From assembly GCF_027595985.1 (NCBI RefSeq), contig NC_073302.1, positions 171,976,034 through 172,040,033 on the forward strand: a stretch of DNA of 64,000 bases, written 5' to 3'. Under the pieces are notes generated by a model. That model saw only the letters and a list, made by a program, of their open reading frames with translations. It did not search any database and had not been told where the DNA came from. The position numbers were made by a program, and so were the translations under genes. This DNA is from Sorex araneus. Taxonomy: Eukaryota; Chordata; Mammalia; Eulipotyphla; Soricidae. Shown here piece after piece: positions 57,038-64,000 of the stretch (positions are counted from its first letter, which is position 1; every line of letters starts with the position of its first letter).

Positions 57038-57198
57038 AGAGAGGTCGTCCAGGAGGTAGGGGATTTGTCTTTGCATATGTGCTTCAGTGGACCCTTGTTC
57101 CATCACCAGCACCACATGTGATCCCCTGAGCACTGCCAGAAATCATTCCTGAGAATACAGTCAGAACTAACCCCTGAGCACAGCAGACAGTGGCCCCA
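57038..57198 (+). mobile_element. SINE A, sense, nested in LTR
   Basis: AGAGAGGTCGTCCAGGAGGT…CACCACATGTGATCCCC…TGAGCACTGCCAGAAATCAT…CAGTGGCCCC. Confidence 0.8.
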
Positions 57199-57537
57199 AA
57201 TCATATGCTCTAAGCAAACTCCCCTTGCCCCCACCATCTCTCCAAGAGATAGCATTTGGAGGCTGTGCCTTTGGACAAGATTTTGGATTAGGTGATTTCG
57301 ATGCTCTCTTGGTGGAATTAATACCTTACTAGGAGGAAGAAGAGAAATGAGGGTGTGCTTTTTGTGAGGAAAGTGAGGAAAGACTGTGCAAGCCTAGAAT
57401 GATATAACAGCTGTCTATCAAGCAGGAGGAAGGTCCTCACTGAGAACCGGCACTTTGGTTTCAGGTACAGCACAAGTGAGACCAGTATCAATCAGTAAGA
57501 CACTCCCACTTGATTACAGACCTGAGTGCTAGGTTGT

Positions 57538-57828
57538 AGGGTGGGGGGTGGGTGGAAAATGAGGCAGACTAGAGGTAACATGGAGCACAGGAAGGAGGGC
57601 TTGGAGCGCAGGGGCGGGTAACAGTATGCACCAGAACCTGTAACTGTTAGCCTACAAGTAGTGGGGACAGGGGAGGGGGTCAAATCAGAGGTGACATAGG
57701 AACAACAATGGAGGCTCATAGGCACTTTGGAGGTGGTTGATGAGCAGTGACCTTGTATATTCATACTATAAACTTAAACACTATTGTAATCCTATTACCT
57801 AAACTGTAATAGCAGTTGAAAAAAAAAA
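57538..57828 (+). mobile_element. L1-type 3' end, sense, nested in LTR
   Basis: G-rich 3'-UTR text (GTAGGGTGGGGGGTGGGTGG…) then TAAACTTAAACACTATTGTA and an A run at 57818-57828; LTR sequence resumes after it. Confidence 0.6.
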
Positions 57829-57964
57829 AGAATTGGGTACTTTGATTTTGCTCAATCTAGAGCATCTGAATAAGTATGAGAAGTGTAGAATTGAACATCT
57901 GTTGCCTTAAGCCATAAATAAGTCTATGATTTTTTGTTACAGCAACTCAGCTGACTAAGACACA

Positions 57965-58620
57965 GACCTTTTCCTTGGCCAGTATTTAATATATAGTGAT
58001 ATTTTTCTCCTTTGGACCTAGCACCTATTATTTTTTCCCTGGTAAAATGCTCTGAAGCCAAATATAAAAATTATGCATTTTTTGAGACAATATTTTTACA
58101 TTTACAAATGTGGCCCTTTTTATCCCTTCTCGTGGCCACACCCAGTGTTTTGTGTCAATGACTTAGGCAGCTGCCTAGTGTGCTCATCAGACTTCCTTTG
58201 CCTGGGTCCATTCCCTGCAACGTGGGCTCCCTGCAGATTGACTTTGTAAGTCACTTTTCCTCCTTAGTTTGTGAGGTTGAAAGGGGGCTCACCCCTTCGT
58301 GACTCCAGGAGTAAATGAGTTATTCAATTTCCTGGGACAATTCAATGTACATTTTCCTAACTGCGCCAATTGGTTCAAAGGCAGCATGTGATTCATTTTA
58401 GGCTGATGAGGTACAGATTGAAGTCTTTTGTTAAGATCATTGCAGCAGAGACTCACACTGGGGAAAGCAATGTGAAGAGATGGGAGAACCCAACAAATGG
58501 ACCTCAATTCCCAGAATCTAGCTGTCTTTGAATCTATACCAGACTTTTGAATAATCTAAGGCATACATTCCCTCAATGACCTATGTCAACTTTCTATGGA
58601 TTTTTTTCTTTTTTTTTAAA
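57965..58620. other. Intergenic stretch
   Basis: No gene recognised; a possible SINE scrap at 58130-58160 (GTGGCCACACCCAGTG). Confidence 0.45.
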
Positions 58621-58621
58621 A

Positions 58622-58787
58622 TGTTTGTTTATTTATTTATTTGTCAATGCGCAGGGATTTCTCCTGGCTCTGCACTCAGGAATCACTCCTGGAAATGCTG
58701 GGGGACCATATGGGATACTGGGAATTGAACCCAGGTCCCCCACAAGCAAGGCAAACACCCTAACCACTGTGCTATCTCTCTAGCTCC
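58622..58787 (-). mobile_element. SINE A, antisense
   Basis: Tail (TTTA)n, then TCAATGCGCAGGGATTTCTC…GGGGGACCATATGGGATACT…GCTATCTCTCTAGCTCC. Confidence 0.93.
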
Positions 58788-59171
58788 TATTGATTCTTTC
58801 TTAATCACAACTTTAAAACTGCTGAGTATCATGATTACCATTTTCACAGATAGCAAAAAGCATAAAGAGATAGATGATATATTGATGACAGATTCAAAAA
58901 TCCAAAAATATCTGGGCTAAAAGAGAGACAACTAAAAGATTAAATATAGTAGTAATAAATATAAAGTCCCATACTTGGTCAAGTAATCAGTTGGACAAAA
59001 CAGGGATAAGGTTGACCTGCATAGTTATGTACCTGAAAAAGATTTAGTAGTGTTAGTCAATAGCTGGCTCAGTCACACTCACTACAGTGATGGAGTTATC
59101 AAGAGTTACCCTATTCTATATCAATAAACTATTTTCTATCACTGTACCTATACTGTACTATACCATATGTT

Positions 59172-59303
59172 CTTTTTTTTAAAAAAAAAACCATGAAATA
59201 CATAGTTACAAAGTTGCTCATGATTGGGTTTTAGTCATACAATGTTCCAACACCTGTCCCTTGACCAGTTGTACAATATAGTCTTGATTACTGTAACTAT
59301 ATC
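59172..59303 (-). mobile_element. L1 3' end, antisense
   Basis: T/A runs then GAAATACATAGTTACAAAGT, TGCTCATGATTGGGTTTTAG, CACCTGTCCCTTGACCAG; the composite element at 59320 inserted just beside or into it. Confidence 0.7.
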
Positions 59304-59319
59304 AGTTAGTGCAACTCTT

Positions 59320-60017
59320 TTTTTTCAACTTTATTTATTTATTTATCTAATTGAATCACCATGAAAAAAGCTACAAAGCTTTCAGGTTTTAAGTCTCAGT
59401 AATACAAAGATCAAACCCCCATCCCTTTACCAGTGCACATGTTCCACCACGAAGAATCCCAGTATATCTCCCATCCCACTCCCACCCCCTACCTGTGTGG
59501 CTAATGATATTCACTTTACTCTCTCTTTACTTTGATTACATTCAATATTTAGACAGAAAACTTACTATCATTATTTGGAATTTCCCCCAACAATCAAACC
59601 TGCTGAAAAGTCATCATTTGATAATTTGTTTCCCATTGCTGAGAATGAAGAGTATGTAAGAGAATATGAGGTTTTGGATTTATGGTATTTTAGTAATTAA
59701 GTCCAGAGACATTTCTGCCAGAAGTTTCGTCATTGCAAGCTTGTACCTCTGGTTACTGGGCTCTATAAGATGGCAGTCACCACTTGGCCACCACTGCCAC
59801 CGCTGCCGTCACTGCGGAAAGGAAAAGAAGAGAGAGAAAAACCTTTCTCCTCCCGGGGCGGCATGGGATCGTAGCTCAGTTCACAGTCTAGAGGCATTTT
59901 TATAAGAAGCTGCTGGGTGCCAAAAGTAGTTAGTAGGCCTCCAGGATCATGGTCTTTTAGGAGCAGAGGAGCCGTTCGTGTGTGGCCGCTCTGGGTCTCC
60001 TCTGGGCAGAGAGCACA
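59320..60017 (-). mobile_element. Composite retroelement copy 1 (L1-like 3' end joined to YY1-motif GC-rich module), with TSD
   Basis: Read on the minus strand, it begins at GCTCTCTGCCCAGAGGAGAC and passes through the GC-rich module (AAGATGGCAGTC on the plus strand at about 59767). It then joins an L1-like 3' end (plus strand: CACCATGAAAAAAGCTACAA, ACCCCCATCCCTTTACCAGT) and ends in an A-rich tail (T run at 59320). AGTTAGTGCAACTCTT (59304-59319) and AGTTAGTACAACTCTT (60018-60033) are its TSD, one mismatch in 16. No coding frame of note. Confidence 0.85.
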
Positions 60018-60214
60018 AGTTAGTACAACTCTTAACAGCTTGATTCTTCTAGGTGGTTGACTATTTTATGTATTATGCATTTATATACAAATAAGTACCA
60101 TGGCTTTCCAATTTAAAAAAATTAAGAAAGATATTTCATAATTTCTCAAATTGGTGTACCTAGTGAATTAAGAATTGTCTTTAATGCCAATGACACAACT
60201 GGTTAAAAAAAAGT

Positions 60215-60375
60215 ACCTTAGGGATCAGATCAATAGTATAGCAAATAAGACAATCCTTAAAAACTCACATAATGTCCTGAGCATGCCAGGAGTGATTCCT
60301 GAGTGCAGGAATAAGCCCTGAGCACTACCAGTTGTAGCTCCACTCTCACCCCATCCCCAATTAAACAAAAGAGTA
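60215..60375 (+). mobile_element. SINE A, sense, diverged
   Basis: GGGATCAGATCAATAGTATA…TGTCCTGAGCATGCCAGGAG…GCCCTGAGCACTACCAG. Confidence 0.75.
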
Positions 60376-60481
60376 CATTAAAAAAAAAAAACACAACCCT
60401 ATGTGAAAGTAAGCATTGAACTTTGTGAGGTCTTAATAAATTATAGCCTTAAGAATAAGGTGGAAATGCCTGTGTATTTTA

Positions 60482-60760
60482 TTATTATTATTTTAATTTT
60501 TTATTGAATATCAGTGATATTACAAAGCTGTTCATAATTGGGTTTAAATCATCTAATGATCTAACACCCATCCCTGCATCCGTGTACCTTTCCCAACACC
60601 AATGTACCCCATTTCCCTCCCACCATCTCCCAACACTTTATCCCTCCAGCCTGCCTTTATGGCAGGTACTTTTCTTCTTTCTCTAATTTCGTACATTATG
60701 GTTTGCAATTCAGGTACTAAGAGATCATCATATTTGTTTAGAGCATTTTAGTGTTTTTAG
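60482..60760 (-). mobile_element. L1 3' end, antisense
   Basis: TTTTTTATTGAATATCAGTG…ACACCCATCCCTGCATCCG…GGTTTGCAATTCAGGTACTA then AGAGATCATCATATTTG, parallel to the copy at 36.8-37.1 kb. Confidence 0.8.
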
Positions 60761-60764
60761 GAAA

Positions 60765-61138
60765 GTAAGGCTGGAAAAGCTTTTTTAACTGGGTGGCAGC
60801 TGGGGTGTGGAAGTACAGGAAGTGGGAGGCGGAGCACATCCTGACCCTGAGGAATCCTGAGATTTCAATCACAAAACCTGGATGCCCAATTTTCAACACG
60901 TTAGTATCTTGGTGAGGTTTGTCTGGAGACAGTGGAGTCTGGCTGGGGGTATGGCAGTGGCCTTGGACTGTGGGACCAGGCAGCTGCCAAGGGCTCTGCT
61001 TGGGCTGGCACCAGGCTGACCCCCCCTTCTCCGATATACCCTGGTCTGTTCAGCCTTTCATGGGACTGAGATTAACTGAGGCTTTTGATCTTTTTCTAGA
61101 TTTATTCATTGCTTATTTTTTACTCATGGGAAGAGGGC
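60765..61138. other. Unassigned GC-richer stretch
   Basis: TGGAGTCTGGCTGGGGG… and a C run at about 61019-61026; no gene or repeat family recognised. Confidence 0.35.
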
Positions 61139-61139
61139 T

Positions 61140-61335
61140 GGAGACCATACCCGGTGATGCCCAGGGCTTATTCCTGTCACTGTGCTCAGCAGTAATTCCT
61201 GGGTGTGTTGCGGAGACCGTGTGTGGTGCCTTCTGCTTAATTTCTTGGGGGATCATATGGGATGCCAAGGGTCAAACCTAGGTCAACTGCATGCAAAGCA
61301 AATGCCCTACCCGCTGTACTATCTCTCCGACCCCA
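61140..61335 (-). mobile_element. SINE A, antisense
   Basis: CATACCCGGTGATGCCCAGG…GGGGATCATATGGGATGCCA…CTGTACTATCTCTCCGACCCC, with an extra GGAGACCGTGTGTGG stretch in the body. Confidence 0.9.
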
Positions 61336-61411
61336 AATCTTTAAAAGTTTTAAATACGTTAAAAAAATAAGGTTGTTAATATACCATTATTATTGATTTC
61401 TTCTATTTTTG

Positions 61412-61577
61412 TTTATTTTTTGGAGTAACACCTGGTGGTGCTAAGGGAATACTCCTTATTCTGTGCTCAAGGATCACTCTCAGAAGATCTTGAGAGACCA
61501 TATGTGGTGCCAGGGACCAAATCCGAGTCATCCAAGTGCAAGCAGTTAGCCAATCTGCTATACTATCTTCTGACACT
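61412..61577 (-). mobile_element. SINE A, antisense
   Basis: GTAACACCTGGTGGTGCTAA…GAGACCATATGTGGTGCCAG…CTGCTATACTATCTTCTGAC. Confidence 0.85.
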
Positions 61578-61579
61578 GT

Positions 61580-62244
61580 TATTTATCCTTAAGGCATATA
61601 ATTCTAAATATCAGATTCCTATATCTGCATGGAATATGTTCTGATTTCATGTGGATATAGATGTTGTTAACAACCAATGTCATAGTCCCCCTCTGTATCT
61701 CAGATTAGCCCATCACCTGGATTCTAAGGAAACTTTAATCAGTCCCTTTATAATGCAGATTTACTAGATTGTTTAATATGTCTCCTAAACTTTTTATGAC
61801 TGCCCTTCTATTCAAATAAATAATTATTCTTTAGGGCTTATAGCTCTTTCTTATTGTTCCTGGTGGTTGCTCAATTTAACTTACAGTTTCTTGTGTATCA
61901 CAACTTCCCTTAACTTATCCAGACCTCAGTTGCCTCATCTGTATGAGGCATTGGGTAAGGTATGGTGAAAGTCTGTAATATCCTGTGAGTTCATCAATAT
62001 GCCTTCCATGCCATCCCAGGCTCCCAGGGTTGCACAATCTTCAAGACAACATTAACATTTATTGAGAGTCAGCAAAAGTAGGCTGGTCTTTGTTAGATTT
62101 GCGGTTCAGCTCTATTTTTTAGAACATTTAGGATAGCTACAATTATCAACAGGAATGACGCATGAAATCAAGGATTCTTCCTGCATCCATGTACTCTCTG
62201 TGTGGCATGTTTTAGCAGAGTCACTTCTTCAAGCCTTGATGTGC
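61580..62244. other. Intergenic stretch
   Basis: Contains a MIR scrap at 61915-61960 (ACCTCAGTTGCCTCATCTGT); nothing gene-like. Confidence 0.45.
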
Positions 62245-62330
62245 TATGGCTAATACAGAAGCTCTCAGACTTCCCTTCTTAATTGAATCCCCTGGAGATC
62301 TTTTAAAATTTCTAATTTCAAAATTCTAAA
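62245..62330 (+). mobile_element. MER5A left part, sense
   Basis: AGAAGCTCTCAGACTTCCCT, TTGAATCCCCTGGAGATCTT and TTAAAATTTC match the left half; the right end is found at 63501-63541. Confidence 0.6.
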
Positions 62331-62337
62331 TTATTTC

Positions 62338-62497
62338 TTTTCTTTGGGTGGGGGTTTGAGTCACACTCAGTGGTGTTCAGGGATTACTCTTGGATCTGTG
62401 CTCAGAGATCACTCCTGGTGGTGCTCAGTAGACCATATGTGGTGCCAGAGATGGAATCCAGGTCAGTCATGAGCAAGGTGGGCACCTTTCCTGTTAT
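62338..62497 (-). mobile_element. SINE A, antisense, split by composite copy 2
   Basis: GGGTTTGAGTCACACTCAGT…AGACCATATGTGGTGCCAGA…GGGCACCTTTCCTGTTAT; the reversed head resumes at 63178 (CTTTTATCTCTCAGGCC). Confidence 0.88.
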
Positions 62498-63169
62498 TTA
62501 TTTATTTATTTTAAATTTTTTTAATTGAATTACCATCTGAAAAGTTACAAAGCTTTCAGGCTTAAGTCTCAGTCATACAGTGATCAAACACCCATCCCTT
62601 TCACCAGTGCACATTGCACATATTCCACCACCAAGAATCCCAGTATACCACCCCCCGCCCCCCCCGACCTATTTGGCTGATGATTTTCACTTTACTTTCT
62701 CTTTACTTTGATTAAATTCAATGTTTCAACAGGAAAGTCACTATTATTATTTGGAATTTCCCCCCAACAATCAGACCTGCCGAAAAGGCAGCATTTGATA
62801 ATTTGTTTTCCATTGCTGAGAATGAAGAGCATATGAGGTCGCGTGGCCGCTGTTGTGATTTTGGATTTCTGGTATTTTAGTAACCAAGTCCAGAGAAATT
62901 TCTGCCAGAAATTGCATCATTGCTCGTACCTTTGTTTAGTGGGCCTTATAAGATGGCGGTCGTCACGCTGCCACCAGGGAAAGAAAAAGCCGAGAGAGAA
63001 AAACCTTTCCCCTTCCATGGCGGCATGAGGCTATAGCTTAGTTCACAGTCTAGAGGCATTTCTGCAAGAAGCTGCTGGTGCCGAAAGTAGTGGACCTCCG
63101 GGATCATGGGCGTTCAGCAATGGAGGGGCCGCACGTGCGGCCACTTGGGTCACCTCTGGGCAGAGAGCC
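62498..63169 (-). mobile_element. Composite retroelement copy 2, with TSD
   Basis: Same architecture, orientation, 5' end (GGCTCTCTGCCCAGAGG on the minus strand) and internal junction as copy 1. The YY1-like AAGATGGCGG is on the plus strand at about 62952. CCTGTTAT at 62490-62497 and 63170-63177 is its TSD within the host SINE. A C-rich run at about 62649-62665 lies in the L1-like part. Confidence 0.85.
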
Positions 63170-63177
63170 CCTGTTAT

Positions 63178-63196
63178 CTTTTATCTCTCAGGCCTT
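63178..63196 (-). mobile_element. Remainder of the split SINE A (head)
   Basis: CTTTTATCTCTCAGGCC corresponds to the reversed head that normally follows the GCTGTGCTAT region. Confidence 0.7.
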
Positions 63197-63315
63197 ATCT
63201 TTCTAGAATACCAAGTAACAGAGTTGAGAGCCAGACCACAACCATGACAATGACATCAGAGTCATCTCTGAAGGTAGAGTCCAAGGTCAGTAGTTTTAAG
63301 TTCATTCATGTCCGT

Positions 63316-63500
63316 CCCTCTCGGAGAGCCTGTTAAACTACCGAGAGTATCCTGCCCGCACAGCAGAGCCTGGCAAGCTCCCCGTGGCGTATTCGATATG
63401 CCAAAAAAAGTAACAAGTCTCACAATGAGGACATTACTGGTGCCCGCTCCAGCACATCGATGAACAACAGGATGACAGTGCTACAGTGCTACAGTGCTAC
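63316..63500 (+). mobile_element. SINE B, 5'-truncated, sense
   Basis: CCCTCTCGGAGAGCCTGTTA…GGCGTATTCGATATGCC…tail (GTGCTACA)3. Confidence 0.92.
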
Positions 63501-63541
63501 CTGTGATTCCAATGTGCGTTCAAGTCTGAGAACCACTGGCT
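63501..63541 (+). mobile_element. MER5A right end, sense
   Basis: GATTCCAATGTGCGTTCAAG followed by TCTGAGAACCACTGG is the MER5A 3' terminus with its inverted repeat. Confidence 0.72.
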
Positions 63542-64000
63542 ATTGGACATGGGGAGCATTTGCAAGATGTGGCATCTTGCAGCTGAGAAGCTGAGAAATC
63601 TTACATGTTCATACTTGTCATATTGTGTTTTTCTGGTTCAAGGAGAAGGAGAGATGAAAGGGGCAGAAGTCTTGGTCTAAGTGAGAAGCACTGAAGCTTT
63701 AAAACTCCCAGTGGAACCTAGCTTGGATAGCTGCCTCTCAGCTGACCTATAGAAGAAATAATTCTGCAATGCTGGTCTATGATGCAGCAGTTTTTCTGAC
63801 TACAGATTCAACAGACACCATGAATGGCTTCTATTAGAATGTGTTTTGAAAATAGGAAACACATGCTCATGATTTAAATATATCCGAGAAAAGAGATAAA
63901 ATGAAAATTTTTTTCAAGTCCTGCCTTGTGCTCACTGGGTGCCAGCCAGCACCCTGCAAGCTGCCCCTCTATTGATTTCTTTTGTAACCTTCTAGATTTC
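63542..64000. other. Intergenic stretch to window end
   Basis: Nothing gene-like or repetitive recognised. Confidence 0.45.

Larger units (their letters stand above)
56990..57963 (+). mobile_element. MaLR (ERVL, MST/MLT-type) solo LTR with nested insertions, sense
   Basis: The start ATTATGGGCTGAATATTTGT, middle GATTTTGGATTAGGTGATTT and AGCAGGAGGAAGGTCCTCAC, and the end TTACAGCAACTCAGCTGACT then AAGACA follow a MaLR LTR in order. It is interrupted by a SINE (57038-57198) and by an L1 3' end (about 57538-57828). It is an old retroviral-type LTR only; no internal genes are present. Confidence 0.8.

Noticed and set aside
59320..60017. Interpretation of the composite element as a solo LTR
   Set aside because: Its TSD is 16 bp (LTR elements give 4-6 bp) and it ends in an A-rich tail, which points to L1-type target-primed insertion.

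Overview
This window is mammalian nuclear DNA, most probably from a shrew of the genus Sorex. The evidence is dozens of copies of a tRNA-derived SINE with a GGGGCTGGAGTGATAGCAC head and a CCCATATGGTCCCC core, which I recognise as the abundant Sorex (SOR-type) SINE. Older pan-mammalian repeats (MIR, MER5A, MaLR LTR, old L1M) are also present. There are no prokaryotic features, no CRISPR array and no operons.

Only one protein-coding gene can be supported. The minus strand carries exon 1 of ELL2 (RNA polymerase II elongation factor ELL2) at 17802-17948, with an intact splice donor, inside a CpG island at about 17.0-19.0 kb. ELL2 runs leftwards, so 1-17801 is the start of its first intron (no further ELL2 exon was recognised) and about 18.2-64 kb is 5' flanking or intergenic DNA. 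Upstream of the start codon lie a TATA-like element, a CRE-like site, GC boxes and two CCAAT boxes 30 bp apart. A 32-codon alanine-rich upstream ORF ends one base before the ELL2 ATG.

Elsewhere the window is mostly retroelements. In the entries, 'SINE A' means the roughly 165-180 bp family (tRNA-like head with A and B boxes, short body, A-rich tail). 'SINE B' means a roughly 240 bp family that shares the head but has a different body: a palindromic GGCATATTCGATATGCC stem, a second small stem, and a tail of short CAGTGA or CAGTGCTA repeats instead of poly-A. Several copies have clear target-site duplications (TSDs). L1 is seen mainly as 3'-UTR pieces in both orientations, plus one old ORF2-to-3'-end remnant at 43.9-45.9 kb. 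Other items are a U1 snRNA pseudogene (50.1 kb), a tiny U6 5' fragment (28.0 kb), a hAT-like DNA transposon remnant with an internal 8-bp minisatellite (7.95 kb), a MaLR solo LTR with nested insertions (57.0-58.0 kb), and a MER5A apparently split by nested insertions (62.2-63.5 kb).

The best candidate for something undescribed is a composite element of about 0.67-0.70 kb found twice (59320-60017 and 62498-63169). Both copies lie in the same orientation, each has a TSD, and they share both ends and the same internal junction between an L1-like 3' end and a GC-rich module containing a YY1-like AAGATGGC motif. The same module occurs as two tandem units of about 310 bp, joined to a SINE head, at 46574-47241, again inside a probable TSD. 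This looks like promoter-type monomers of a shrew L1 and an internally deleted or spliced derivative that was mobilised in trans. The roughly 6.7 kb around the ELL2 promoter (about 13.96-20.62 kb) is nearly free of recognisable repeats, unlike the rest of the window.
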